This document shows positions 50,601 to 62,827 of a stretch of 64,000 nt of DNA, one piece after another (the stretch's first letter is position 1; each line of letters begins with the position of its first letter). The DNA is taken from NCBI RefSeq assembly GCF_014905175.1, contig NC_057788.1, forward strand, positions 11,663,446 through 11,727,445, read 5' to 3'. The DNA comes from Aphidius gifuensis. Its lineage: Eukaryota; Arthropoda; Insecta; Hymenoptera; Braconidae. The notes under the pieces were generated by a model. The model saw nothing but the letters and a program-made list of their open reading frames with translations. It was not told the DNA's origin and made no database searches. Both the position numbers and the translations under genes were made by a program.

Positions 50601-53525
50601 AATTTCTAATTTAAATGCTTCAATTGATTTAGATGCTTCTTCCCAATTTAGTGTTAAATCTTTATTTTCAGCTTCTAATATTTTTGTTTTTTTAAGATTT
50701 TCTTCAAAAAGTTTTGAATAATTTTCACATTCTACTTTAAGATTCATCAATTCTTCATAATTTTTTTTTAATTCTGAATTTTCTAATTGTAAATCATCTG
50801 ACTGTTTTAGACTTTCATTCAATTCCATTGCATATTTTTCACACTTCTCTTTTAATTGTTCGAGTTGTTGAATTTTTTCTGATGTAGTTTCATTCTGTAT
50901 TTTATAATTATTTAAATCTTCTTTCGTTTTTTTTAGTTCAATTTTAGTTGATGACAATTCTTCTTGAAGTTTTTCAATATCTATATCAGTTAATTTATTT
51001 GTTTCTTCAATAATATTGAGTTTTTCTTTTTCAATATTTTCTAATTTCTTAGTATCTTTAATATTGCTCAAATGTTCTTCAAACAATTTTGTTAATGTCA
51101 AAATTTCATCTGATTGTTTATCCTTGTAATTGACAACTTGTGATTTAATTTCTTCACATGAAACTTTAAATGAATTAATAGTTTTTTTGTAATCTATAAT
51201 ATTTGCAATTAAACAAATTTTTTCACGTTTTAATTGATCAATATTTATTCCATTTTCTTTGAGTTTTTCACGAAGATCATTAATTGTTGAACGACAAGAT
51301 TTTAATTCACTTTCAAGTCCAAGCAATTCAACTTTTTTACTGTCAATTTCATCAAGTAATTTTTCAGAATTTTCATTTACATTTGATTCTTTATCATTGA
51401 GAATTTTAATTTGATTATTTTGTGTTTCTATTTTTTCTTTTGCTTTTACAATTGCTGCTGTATATGCTTGAATTTTAGAATTAAGTTCGTCAATTTGTTG
51501 ATTTTTTATTTTCAATTCATCTGATATTTGATTTTTTTCTTTTTCTTCAATTTCATTTATTTTTTTTTCTAATGAATTTTTTGTTTTTACCAATTCTTCT
51601 TCTACAATTTTCATGCATAATATTTCTTTTTCTAATTGTTCAATTTTTTTTTGATAATTTTGATTTTTTTCCAATTCATCTTGATACATTTTTTGTATTT
51701 TTTCACTATCGATGAGTTTTAATTTTTCCAATTCAATAGTAAGACTATCTTTTGTCACATTAAGTGTTTGGAGTTCTAAATTTAATTTTTTAATTTCTTC
51801 TTCTTTTTCTTCAAGTTCACGATGAATCGACCATTTGTTTTCAGCCAATGATATTACCGATTCTTCTTCTGTTTTTTTCATTGCACTTATTTGATTATTC
51901 AAATTACTAATTTCATCCCTTGCAGTCTTTAAATTGTCTTCAATATTTTTAATATCTTGAGATGTTTGTGAACGATAAATATCAAAGTCACGTTCAATAA
52001 TACTTTTATCTTGAGTGATTTCTGATATTTTATCTTTATTTTTTTTTAATGATTCTTTATATTTTAACAAAATAGATTCCATTGTTTCTAATTTTGTTTT
52101 TAATTGTTCATTTTCAGCTTTCAATGCTTGTGATGATGATTCTTGATTAGAATCTTGTGGCTCTGTTGAAATATCAATAAGCATTTCTGTTTTACAATTT
52201 GGATCATCTTTTGAGTCATCAGGTTGATTTTGTAGAGACACTAATCCGTTAGCCTGTAAAAGCCTTACCTGCCAAAGAGCAGGTAAGATGAATAATATTA
52301 ATAAAAAAAAAAAATTTAACAGTACGTTGTTGAAAATAGTTGAATCAAAAATTAATTCAAATTTAAGTATTTCTATTGATTCATCAATGTAAAACTGATT
52401 TCTGTAAACTTTCATCAAGTCGCTTTTTAATTGTTGAAATTTTCAATATTATTTCATTGTTGAAAGAATATTGCAAATTCGAAATACATTTCATATTTCG
52501 ATTTTATAAACTGTTCTATTTTTAAATTACAATATTATAAGTACATACATTATTTTTCATAATAAATTTAACACGAGAATTTAATCAAAATGATTTTAAT
52601 GAAAAGATTTCAGCGATAAAGATACTTTTATAAATAATTTTAAAAAATGAGACTTACTTTTGTATTTAGCGTATCAATAATATGATTTTTTTCTTCAATA
52701 TCATTTCTGAAAGCATCTTCCAGATGAGCTTTCGCTTGTTGTTCTAATTGGGATTGCTCTTTAAGATTTGAAATTTTTCCCAATGCTTTTTCTCGTGTTT
52801 CAACTAACAATGTTTCCAATTTATTTTTCGCCCTTTCCATTTCACGATAATGATTTGCCAAATCTGTATATCTGCCACGATATTTATGATACCTCGTTTG
52901 AACTTTGCGATATGCTGAATAAAGCTGATCTTTTGATACTCTATCAAGCTGAGCCGAAATATTATCATCGGCTTCACTTGCTGACTGATCCATGTCTGAC
53001 TGTAGATGATACATATTGTCAGGACTCTCGTAAATTGGAAATAACGATGATGCGTCAGAAGTACTTGTGATACTGCTTACTGATGATTTTCTAGATACAC
53101 CTTGAGAATTCAATGATGGTGGTGTTAAATCCACACTTTGAAATCCGTGTTTTGCCGGACTGTTTTTTGGTGTTTCTGTTGACACAAAATAGTCCAAAAT
53201 TAGTATTTTATTTGGTTAGGTTTACGGACTTTTATCACTAATAAAATGGTGACACGATAATATAATACACACCGTCCCCCTCTTCTGTCAAACTGAAGTT
53301 GTCGTTTGTTGCTGAGATATCTTGAATTGAACTGTTTGACATTGCTGGTGAAACTGCCTAATTTTGTTTTTATTTTTTTAATTAAATTATTATTAACACA
53401 TTGAATAATAACAAATGCTAACTGTCAAAACTAAATACCTGGGCAAATTGCTGCATACTTGCTTGTAATCTTGCTGGTGATTGCTTCATTTCTTCAGCAA
53501 GTTTGTCTTTAAATTTTTTAAACAT
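47648..53525 (-). CDS. Golgin245: Golgin-245 (GOLGA4 type) trans-Golgi tether with GRIP domain
   Basis: Seven coding exons on the minus strand: 53439-53525, 53273-53357, 52658-53175, 49013-52268, 48299-48606, 48136-48165 (30 bp) and 47648-47974; 1536 residues in phase. The start MFKKFKDKLAEEM and the segment VSKDQLYSAYRKVQTRYHKY match GOLGA4. The 3.3-kb exon is an almost unbroken Glu/Lys/Leu coiled coil. The C-terminus is a GRIP domain (IEYLRNILYEYMMGRETLVL...KILKKEED) with the Tyr that contacts Arl1, which recruits such golgins to the trans-Golgi. The protein is expected to capture endosome-derived vesicles. It is shorter than human GOLGA4 (about 2230), usual for coiled coils. The open frame upstream of 52268 is intron, not coding. 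Confidence 0.94.
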
Positions 53526-54105
53526 TTTTAAAGAAATTTAATATTTTTAATTTGATAATCTTTTTAGAAAATATAATAAACTTTTTAATTTATGTCTACG
53601 TGGAATGTTAACTAGAAGTAAAACTAGGACAAATAGTTTCTCATTATTCACATTCACGTGAAAGTTATATATTAGTAATTCATAGTGTCAATGATTCTAT
53701 GATTAGAATTGATATTCTAATTGTTAAAGAACTAAAGAATTTATTTACTTTGAATTTAGTGAAACAAACATTATTAAGAGATTATTTATTTGTTTAACAA
53801 TACACAAATTTGCACTGGTCATTGATTGTATTTCGGAAGAACAAATGAAAATAAGAAAAATAGCTGTATATTTATATGATATTGTCCAACATAATTAGGG
53901 CGATGACAGTAATGACGTCATACAAACAGATCGCAATATTACGGTATCTTTGACATCTCAATTTCATGACGGTTTTTTATAAGAAATTTCTTACGATTAT
54001 GGGAAAAATATGGAAAAGTTTCTGCGCATGCGCAAGGCGATAAAAATTCGATTTATAGATAGCCAAGAAGACTAGAAATTTCTAGTCTTCTTGTAGATAG
54101 CGCAA
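53526..54105. other. Golgin-245 upstream region
   Basis: Promoter and 5' UTR should lie in the first few hundred bases. 53940-54100 contains sequence similar to the arms of the neighbouring foldback family (TTTCTTACGATTATGGGAAA) and a small palindrome, AAGACTAGAAATTTCTAGTCTT. Confidence 0.45.
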
Positions 54106-56200
54106 TGGGTGCATTCCTTTAATAAAAATTTTTTTTTCGCTCTGCAATTTCGCCCTGTAATACCGACCAAAATTTTATGGGGATATTATCATATCCGAGA
54201 CAACATGTTTTTTTGTTGGTTTCTTACAGGAAATTTTCTCACGATTACGGGAAAAATACGGAAAAAATTCCTACGAGTGCGCAAAGTGGTTAAAAATCGA
54301 GTTGAAATATCGAAAAAACGGCTATTTATTGGTTGTATATCGTATAGTTGTTAAAATAACGAATAATTCCAGAATTTAATAATTGCAATCGATAGAGCTC
54401 GTCAAAGAGAAAAAAATGTCTTAAAAATTTATTCGATATCTCGAATAATTTTTGAGCTATGATAATTTAAAAATTTCGATATATTGATTTTTTTTTTAAA
54501 AAAAAATAAATGCAATCGATAAGGCTAGTCAAGAAAAAAAAAAAAGTCTACATAAAAATTTCGATATTTCGAATAGTTTTCGAGTTATAATAACTTATAA
54601 ATTTCGTAATATTTTTTTTTAATTTTTATAACGGCAAACCATAAAATTCCCCAAGTTAAAAAAAAAATAATAAATTTCCATATCTCGAATAGTTATTGAA
54701 TTATCGATATTTTTCCAAAAAAGTATACGAAAAGTAAAAAGTTTTCTGGGTAACGCCAACAATATATCCAAGTTTTTTTTTACTTAGCTATATTTTTTAC
54801 TTAGCTATATTTTTTACTTAGCTATATTTTTAACTTAGCTATAAGATTGACTTAGTTATATTTATAGCCAAACATACAATATCTACATAATTTTACCAGC
54901 TATATTTTTTACTTAGCTATATTTTTTACCATCTATATTTTTTAACTTAGCTATATTTTTTACTTAGCTATATTTTTTTACTTAGCTATATTTTTTACTT
55001 AGCTATATTTTTTACTTAGCTATATTTTTAACTTAGCTATATTTTTTACTTAGCTATATATTTTACTTAGCTGTATTTATAGACAAACACACAATATCTA
55101 CATAATTTTACCAGCTATATTTTTTACTTAGCTATATTTTTTACTTAGCTATATTTTTTACTTAGGTATATATTTTACTTAGCTATATTTTTTACTTAGC
55201 TATATTTTTTACTTAGCTATATATTTTACTTAGCTATATTTTTTACTTAGCTATATTTTTTACTTAGCTATATTTTTCACTTAGCTACATCTTTTTTTTC
55301 ACAATCCCTTCTAAAACTGTATAATTTTTTGTAAAAATATCGATAATTCAATAACTATTCGAGATATGGAAATTTCTATTTGGACTTTTTTTTTTAACTT
55401 GGCGAATTTTATCGATTGCCGTTATAAAAATTGAAAAAAAAAAAAAAAAAATAATATATCGAAATTTATAAGTTATTATAACTCGAAAACTATTCGAAAT
55501 ATCGAAATTTTTATGTAGACTTTTTTTTTTTTCTTGACGAGCCTTATCGATTGCAGTTATTATATCCGAAAAAAAAAAAAAAAAATCAATATATCGAAAT
55601 TTTTAAATTATCATAGCTCGAAAATTATTCGAGATATCGAAAAAATTTTTAAGACATTTTTTTCTCTTTGACGAGCTCTATTGATTGCAATTATTAAATT
55701 CTGGAATTATTCGTTATTTTAATAACTATACGATATACAATCAATAAATAGCCGTTTTTTCGATATTTCAACTCGATTTTTAACCACTTTGCGCACTCGT
55801 AGGAATTTTTTCCGTATTTTTCCCGTAATCGTGAGAAAATTTCCGATAAGAAACCAACAAAAAAACATGTTGTCTCGGATATGATAATCTTGCCAATTTT
55901 ATAAGAAAAAGCTGTTTCTTGTAGTGGCAGTACTAGCACATGACATTATTTTTTTTGGCTTACAATTATTGGAAAAATTACCTGAATGACTGTTCAATAT
56001 TTATGTCAAACTGAAATAAAAAGAGAATTTACTTGTTGTAATTGCTTGTTATTATCACATTGTTGTACAGAATATTATCGTAAATGTTCAAAGTCTGGAA
56101 AATTAAATAGAGGATTCTATCACTTTTGTCGTTGTTTCTGTTTCTAGTTTTTAGTTTTTAGTTTTTAGAAAAAAAATTTTTTATTGAAGGAATGCACCCA
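54106..56200. mobile_element. 2.1-kb foldback element (ends TGGGTGCATTCCTT) with satellite core
   Basis: The ends TGGGTGCATTCC and GGAATGCACCCA are inverted. The arms (about 54107-54780 and 55310-56199) mirror one another over hundreds of bases, for example GCGCAAAGTGGTTAAAAATC against its inverse near 55780. The right arm has about 300 extra bp shared with the short copy at 25543-25934. The core is a tandem of ACTTAGCTATATTTTTT. No protein is encoded. Confidence 0.85.
54775..55300. repeat. Tandem repeat of ~17-bp unit ACTTAGCTATATTTTTT
   Basis: About thirty units, mostly 16-18 bp, interrupted twice by a longer variant containing CAATATCTACATAATTTTAC. It forms the loop of the surrounding foldback. 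Units abut without spacers, so it is not a CRISPR array. Confidence 0.9.
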
Positions 56201-56203
56201 GTA

Positions 56204-56438
56204 GGTGCTTTCTTTTGTGTATTTATTTTTTTTCACTTCAATGCACATGATCATGCATATGCTCATATTATGCAAACTTGAGGAGAGAACAGTGGCGTCG
56301 AACAAATAATTCTTAAAAAATAAGAATTAAAATATGGCTAATCCAGCCCTTCATGTCCTACGCTGTTGCAAAGTGACTTTTTGCTGACTGCGCATTCAAC
56401 TGCGCCTGCGCAAAAATAAATACACAAAAGAAAGCACC
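56204..56438. mobile_element. GGTGCTTTC element (235 bp), TA-flanked
   Basis: TA at 56202-56203 and 56439-56440. The copy begins four bases after the foldback ends. Its interior is close to the 44975 copy (TGGCTAATCCAGCCCTTCAT). Confidence 0.85.
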
Positions 56439-56485
56439 TAGCATAGGCAAATATAGGCTGCTTTCTTTCATGAACTTGGTGTTCA

Positions 56486-56977
56486 GCAGTCCAATTCACA
56501 GAGCATTACAATTTAGGGCTTTTTTTTCCACTGGCAGCGCTTGTGAAGCTTTTGTATATGAAATCTATATAAAAAAAATTTTACTAGCGCTATCAACGGC
56601 AAAAAAAAGCTCTAAATTGTAAAAAATTTGCCATGTGAATTGGACTGCCAGCACCCGTATTCAGCAGATCAATTCACAGGGCATTACAATTTAGGGCTTT
56701 TTTCCTCTACTGGCGGCGCTTGTAGAGCTTTTGTATGTGAAATCTATATAAAAAAAATTTGACAAGCGCCATCACCGGCAAAAAAAAGCCCTAAATTGTA
56801 AAAAATTTGCCCTGTGAATTGGACTGCAGAGGATGTTCTCATTAGGGCGTTTTTTTTCCGATGGTGGCGTTTGTGGAGCTTTTCTATGTGAAATCTATAT
56901 AAAAAAAGTTTTGTCAAGCGCCATCAGCGGAAAAAAAGCCCTAATGAGAACAATTTTGCCCCGTGAATACGGGTGCG
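56486..56977. mobile_element. Cluster of GCAGTCCAATTCAC / CACCCGTATTCAC elements
   Basis: Three units in a row: about 56486-56650, 56660-56826 and 56827-56977. The first two end in CAGTCCAATTCACAG; the third starts with AGAGGATGTTCTCATTAGGG and ends CCGTGAATACGGGTGC. All share the GGGCTTTTTT and GGCGCTTGT arms. Confidence 0.75.
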
Positions 56978-57222
56978 GAAGTTCAAGATTGTGATCATAG
57001 AAAACCGCTCCAAAATGCAACCGCTTTAAAAACGTATATTTATTATTGAGCATAGGGTATGATTTTGTGCGCATTCATTACGGTGCAGACAATCTCTCTC
57101 TCGCAGTCATACGCCTCGACAAAAATTTTTTGCGCATGTCCGAATAATCCGTTCAGTTCACACGTATACACAATGAATTTGTGTGCGTTGCCGAATGTTT
57201 CCGAGCTCCTACTCGAATAATA

Positions 57223-57457
57223 GGTGCTTTCTTTTGTGTATTAATTTTTTTCCACTTTCATGCGCCTGTCATGCAAACTTGTTGAGAGAACAGTGGCGTC
57301 GAACAAATAATTTTTCAAAAATAAGAATTAAAACATGGCTGATCCAGCCCCTCATGTCCTACGCTGTTGCAAACTGACTTTTTGCTGACTGCGCATTCAT
57401 TTGCGCATGCGCGAAAATAAACAGGAAAAAAAATAAATACACACAAAAGAAAGCACC
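57223..57457. mobile_element. GGTGCTTTC element (235 bp), TA-flanked
   Basis: Ends GGTGCTTTCTTTTGTGTATT and its inverse with TA outside both. It is inserted in a unique palindromic region whose flanks (57140-57220 and 57460-57540) mirror each other, sharing AATAATTCGGACATGCGCAA-like sequence. Confidence 0.82.
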
Positions 57458-57568
57458 TAATAATTCGGACATGCGCAAAAGATGTCATAGAAACGACTTC
57501 GACAGAGATTGTGCACCTTAATAATGAATGCGGCACTTATGGGAAAGCATAGGCGATGCGCAATATTA

Positions 57569-57973
57569 GGTGCTTTCTTTTGTGTATTTATTTTTTTTCA
57601 CTTTCTTGCGCATGATCATGCACATGCTTCTGTAATGCAAACTTGTTGAGAGAACAGTGGCGTCGAACAAATAATTTTTCCAAAATAAGAATTAATACAT
57701 GGCTGATCCAGCCCCTAGTAGGTGCTTTCTTTTAGGTGTTTATTTTTTTTCACTTTAATGCGCATGATTATGCACATGCGTATGTCATGCAAAATTGAGA
57801 AGAGAGCAGTGGCGTCGAAACAAATAATTCTTAAAAAATAAGAATTAAAACATGGCTGATCCAGCTCCTTATGTCCTACGCTGTTGCAATCTGACTTTTT
57901 GCCGACTGCGCATTTAACTGCGCATGCGCGAAAATAAACAGGAAAAAAAAATAAACACTCAAAAGAAAGCACC
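57569..57973. mobile_element. Two adjacent GGTGCTTTC elements, the first truncated
   Basis: 57569-57715 is a left half that stops in GGCTGATCCAGCCCC. 57721-57973 is a full copy, TA-flanked and closest to the 43979 copy (TTTTAGGTGTTTATT). The second seems to have inserted within or replaced the right half of the first. Confidence 0.8.
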
Positions 57974-58039
57974 TATAGTAGTTTAAATATTTATATATGT
58001 TTAAAAATGCGAAAAATATAAAACATGTAAATTAACAAC

Positions 58040-58195
58040 CCAGCACCCGTATTCAGAGGATGTTCTCATTAGGGCTTTTTTTTCCGATGGCGGTGCTTGT
58101 GAACTTTTTATATAGATTTTACATAGAAAAGCTTCACAAGCGCCACCATCGGAACAAAAAAGCCCTAATGAGAACATCCTCTGAATACGGGTGCT
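58040..58195. mobile_element. GCACCCGTATTCAGAGGATG element, full (about 156 bp)
   Basis: A clean palindromic copy: GCACCCGTATTCAGAGGATG on the left and its inverse on the right, with arms running through TTAGGGCTTTTTTTTCCGAT and GCTTGTGAA. It is the best copy for defining the family. Confidence 0.85.
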
Positions 58196-58227
58196 GCATG
58201 GCGTATGTAACTGACTGTATATCATAA

Positions 58228-58390
58228 GGCGTGTGGCCACTAGCATAGTTTTTCGAACAAGTTCTATGCCATAGTCCATTTATTACCAGAAACAACTGAC
58301 TTTTTCAGTGATAACTGGGAATAATCTAGATGTTTCTGGTAATAAATGGACTATGGCCTAGAACTTGTTCGAAAAACTATCCTAGTGGCG
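58228..58390. mobile_element. GTGTGGCCACTAGCATAG element, fullest copy, possible TATCATA duplication
   Basis: Inverted ends (GGCCACTAGCATAGTTTTTC and GAAAAACTATCCTAGTGGC) around a palindromic body. TATCATA occurs just outside both ends (58220-58226 and 58391-58397), so a 7-8 bp target duplication is likely and suggests a hAT-type element. Confidence 0.75.
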
Positions 58391-58441
58391 TATCATACGT
58401 ATGATTGTATGATACCCCGAAAATCGTCGAATTACCCATCT

Positions 58442-58777
58442 GGGGGACGTTCCAAAAATCACTCGGAAACTCGGAAGGTCAAGATTGTGATCATAGAAAA
58501 TTTTTGATATTTTGTTGTGGTAGACATGATTTTTTGTTCATGTATTTTTATAGGCACAAAACAATAAATTATTATTGTTTAATTATTAATAATAATTATA
58601 AAAAATACTTTTCACAATTGTAATAAGTAACAAAAGTAAATGGCATATGCAATATGGCTGTTTTTGTTGCTTACAATATCTACAGTATCCTCTAGTTACT
58701 TTTAAGTTTATTTTATCTCTATATTTTTTCATCTACTGCGCCGGTCCGGGTTTCCGAGTGATTTTTGGAACGTCCCC
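58442..58777. mobile_element. GGGGACGTTCCAAAAATCA element (336 bp), second copy
   Basis: Highly similar along its length to 44638-44972, including the AT-rich centre (AATTATTATTGTTTAATTAT). No TA flank is visible here, unlike the first copy. Confidence 0.82.
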
Positions 58778-58949
58778 ACTGTTATTTACCCAACATTATA
58801 CATACATACATACATACATGTAGTGGATACTACTCTTAAATTGTCTTAAATAGAATATAGAAAGATTATTTATTTATTTACAAACATATAAACAAAATAT
58901 AAACAAACAATAAGGATAAAAAATACTATTTATTATTTTTGACAGTATC

Positions 58950-60311
58950 ATGAATAAAGATAAAAGGTAAAAAAAATTAAAGTTTTCTTCATTGATCTAG
59001 CACTACGTATGTAAACGTTACATCTCAATTATATAAAGATGCTTTTAGGTTATATTGTTGAATATTAGTTATTAAAATTACTTTTAAAAACATAGAAATT
59101 TATTGATGTACTCGTGGTGAAAATAAATATTGAATTCACTTAAATCTAAAAATTTTATTTGCAGATTTGGCCTGATATTACCAAACAAAACTCAACTGTC
59201 AACTCCAACTGCCAAAAACATATTCTGTGATGAAGATGATTCCGATGAAAGTAATGGATTACATTCGATAGAAGTAAATTCAAAACCATGTGCTGGGAAT
59301 AATTCTCGTGTAAAAAAACAAACTCGATTAAATATTCAAAAGGCAATAGCTGATGACCCTACAATTTATCAGTATGACGAAGTCTATGATGAAATGGAGC
59401 GTAAGAAAGACGATAAAAAAGATGTAAATAAAAAAGAATCGAAAAAGCCAAAATATGTTGCAAACCTTTTAAAAGCTGCTGAAAAACGTAGGCAGGATTA
59501 TGATCAGCGCATTGAAAGAATGGTGCAAAAAGAACGTGAAGCTGAAGGTGAAAAATTTGCAGATAAGGAAAGTTTTGTGACATCAGCCTATAGACAACAA
59601 TTGGAAGAACGAAAAAAATTAAATGCAGAACAAGAGAAAATTGACAGACTTGAAGAAATATGTGATGTCACAAAGCAAAAAGACATGTCAGGATTTTATC
59701 GAGGATTATATGCTCAAACTATCGATAAAAAGAACAACACTGAAGATACTAAAGTAGCAGATTCAAATGATGAAAATCATGACTCAAAACTGGCTAGTAT
59801 CGATAAAGATGATGTTCTGTCTTCTTCCTCGTGTTCTGATTCTGAAGATGTTCAAAAAAAGAATATAAGCAATTCGACAAGACGAAAAAGTAGACATTAT
59901 AGAAAACGTGCTGTTGAAGAAGAAGAAGAAGAAGAGGAAGAAGAAGAAGAAGTCGACTCAACATCAGATGAAGAACAATCCGAAAACAATCACAAGAATA
60001 TAGATAAAAGTCACAAAGAAAGCGAATATAGATATACTGAAGATACATCACCAGCTGAAAAAAAATCAAGACTATCAGTAGAACCAGAAAATGAAAAAAA
60101 CACAACTTCCAATCAAAACACTGATGAAAAAGACAATGCTTCACCCAATGTTATTTTAGATAGTAAATCAGAAGTGAATGAAAAGTTAATTGATACTGAA
60201 AAAGAATTAGAAAATAAAGTCTCTATTTGGGAAAAAAGAACAGTTGGTGAAGTATATATTAATGCTGTACAGAGATATCACGCTCGAAAAGCTCTTCAAG
60301 CATCTTCATAA
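58950..60311 (+). CDS. NSRP1: NSRP1 (nuclear speckle splicing regulatory protein 1) homologue
   Basis: Coding exons 58950-58966 (17 bp: ATGAATAAAGATAAAAG) and 59165-60311; 387 residues starting MNKDKRFGLILPNKTQ. The conserved N-terminus (GLILP, then IQKAIADDPTIYQYDEVYDE and KPKYVANLLKAAEKR) and the core FADKESFVTSAYRQQLEER...CDVTKQKDMSGFYRGLYAQ identify the family. The middle is low-complexity, with a Glu run (about 59914-59953), and the C-terminus is VSIWEKRTVGEVYINAVQRY-like. In vertebrates it acts in nuclear speckles on alternative splice-site choice. The tiny first exon was chosen because it is the only nearby ATG that ends in the needed phase at a GT; moderately sure. Confidence 0.9.
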
Positions 60312-61311
60312 TTTATAAAATAAAGTTGAATCGAAAAAGATTCTGTCTTATTGTAAATTTTTCTTGACTTTCAAATTAATTATACTGTAAATTGAACTTC
60401 TAAAATAAGTAATAAAATACAAAGTACTAATGTAAACGAATTATTTTAGAAAACAAAAAAAGCTTGTCTTGATCTTTTTTTATTTAAATTTCCTTTTAAT
60501 TTATCATGAGCATTCTTTAAATGTTGGTCAGCAACAGCTGATTTCTCTTTATCTTTCTTTACTATTCATAAATTTAACACTCGATTTTCTTATTGATCCT
60601 GAATACAACGGTATATTTTTACTACCTTGTTGATTCAGTTAAATTTGATATTTTTTGCTTTTGCATTGAATTAAGTAGTTATTTTGATCAAATAATATCA
60701 TAACGAAATACCAATCAACCGAAAAAAACACTTGTAAAAAACTTAATGAAATAATAAATTAAAATTTATTAATTTTTTGTATTCATACATTCTTTGTCCT
60801 GCCGAATATTGATTTACTCTTGATTTATTATTATAATTTTTTTACCAGACCTTGCATTGGTGGTTTTTTTGGTGGGCACAATCGTTATAGCATTCTAAAT
60901 TTCACTAGGTATGTTTTCTTTTTGATCAGCTCAAGCTCCACTTTGATGTAGGTTTTCTCGTAATGCTCATTCTCAATTTAGGCATTCACCCAATAAAATA
61001 ATTGAGTATCAATGTGCCCGAAAGGAAAGAAGTGCAATGCAACAAAAAAAAAACACCGATAAATTTTTAACGTGAGACCCTTCTCGGGTATCATATTTTT
61101 ATTGCTTAATTGAATCACGACGAAAATACTATAATTAATTTTGACTATTTTTTTTCAATTTTAACATTCATTATCAACTTCTTCATGATGTTGATTGAAT
61201 GACTCAGTGAAATATTATACAGCTTGTAAATTTGTAAGAAAATATTATTGTTATATAATTATGAAGTGATAATAAATAGAGAAAATTGTGAACTAGATAA
61301 TGAAATAAACG
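60312..61311. other. Spacer between convergent NSRP1 and UBAC1
   Basis: AATAAA-like signal at about 60319 (AAAATAAAG). The rest is AT-rich, with no recognised exon. 60530-60620 and 60850-61080 are a little more complex but contain no open frame resembling a family. Confidence 0.45.
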
Positions 61312-62827
61312 TTAACTCGTTGCTTCATAGCGATTCATGTGAATAGCATGTTTTTCCGAGTGATAAGTTTTAAATATTTGACTTAAAACAGGTGATACTT
61401 CTGGATCATTAATCCAAACACTTGTTGATGAAGGTGTTTCTAGAATTGACAAATAGGCTAGTAACATTTTTGGATTGGTCAGACTAAGTTGTATATGAGG
61501 ATTATTCATAATTGCAGTGTAAATAGCTCCATCAGGATCAAGACCTTCATCCAAGTCTTGAAGACTTTTTCTTCTAGCACCAAGTAGCCATTCACAAGCA
61601 TTATTTTGATTATTACCAGTTACTTTTAATACTTCAATGACATTTTTTTCATCAAAACCCATTTCAACAAGTGACTCTTTAATTCTTGAACTTGGTCGAA
61701 AATCTAAACGTTTGTATTCTCGAAAACTTTCTAAAAGTAAACTCACAGCTTCTATTAAATTTTCTTCTTTTTTTATACCATGTCGTGTGCTTTTGAATAT
61801 ATCAATACAAGTATCTTTAATTGATTTTCTACGAACTGAAGGTGCTGAGCCAGATGATGATGAACTTGGTTCAGGTAAAGTAATATTTTCTGCTTCATCG
61901 ATTGATGGCAATTCATCTTCATCTTGATCATCTGGATCATCTTGATGCTCAATAAGCCATTCAAGTGCCTCAGACGCATTCATTTTTCGTAATCGAAGTG
62001 CTTTAAGAACTTTTTTTTCTGTAAAACCAATGTCCATAAGATATTTAACTGTTTTTGGATCATTTGGAGGTTTACATCGTATTTCTAATTTTTCACGTAT
62101 TAATTCATAAACTTTTGTTGCTTCTGGACTGTGCATGAGAATTTTTGCTGATGCTTGAACAAGCGTTATAAGTATTTTTCTTATTTCACTTTGAAAATCA
62201 GCTGGGCAATCAGTTGATGGTGTTGGTTTTGGTGGATTTGATGGTGGTAAGTGACTTGTTGCTTCAGATATTGTTTCGAATGTTGGACCACGTAATGATT
62301 CTTCAAGATTTTCTTTAATACTAAGTGATCTTATTTCTACCATCATTATTTCATCTTTTGGTTTAACATCTTCATCATTTAGTTTTTTATCATCAGTAAG
62401 ATGTTTTAACTTTTCAGCATGAACAAGACGAATATTTGATGATGTTTTTGAAGAATCAGAACCATAAAAACTTTCTGTTGCTATCAACTTTAATTTTTCA
62501 ATAGTAAAATCTGGTTTTACTAAAATTCTCATCACATCACCTTCTAAACTAAAAAAAAAAGAGAAAAATACCATAAATATTATTTTTCAATAAATCAGCA
62601 ATTTTTAAGAGTAATAATAATAATTGTTGTTTATTTATTTTTTACCTAATAACATGGACATTAAAAGTATCAGATGAACTGGCATCATTCATAAACATGT
62701 TACTATTATTTTTTTTATCAGATAAATCATCACTGGTAGAAAGAGTCAAAGACTTCCTTTCGGATGTCTTTGAGCTCTTTCTGCTATGCCAGGCTTCGGC
62801 AATCTGCTCTCGCACCCATGGGATCAT
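61312..62827 (-). CDS. UBAC1: UBAC1 (KPC2) homologue: UBL, two UBA and STI1-like domains
   Basis: Exons 62646-62827 and 61312-62548, joined in phase 2; 472 residues. Non-catalytic subunit of the KPC ubiquitin ligase in vertebrates, bridging ubiquitinated cargo to the proteasome. Order: a Ser-rich N-terminus, an ubiquitin-like domain (FNVHVIR...EIMMVEI), UBA1 (YLMDIGFTEKKVLKALRL...ALEWLIEH), a Ser-rich linker, UBA2 (LVEMGFDEKNVIEVLKVTGN...ACEWLLG) and an STI1-like C-terminus (NPHIQLSLTNPKMLLAYLS). The start is uncertain: a TAG acceptor at about 62837 suggests an upstream 5' exon, so extra N-terminal residues are possible. Confidence 0.92.

Noticed and set aside
52269..52418. N-terminal extension of the large golgin open frame (hydrophobic, LLNFFFLLILFIL)
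   Set aside because: It lies upstream of a good CAG acceptor at 52268 and the splice from 52658 fits the phase. The extension is intron sequence.
54775..55300. CRISPR array
   Set aside because: Units are contiguous with no spacers, AT-rich, in a foldback loop of a eukaryotic genome with no cas genes.
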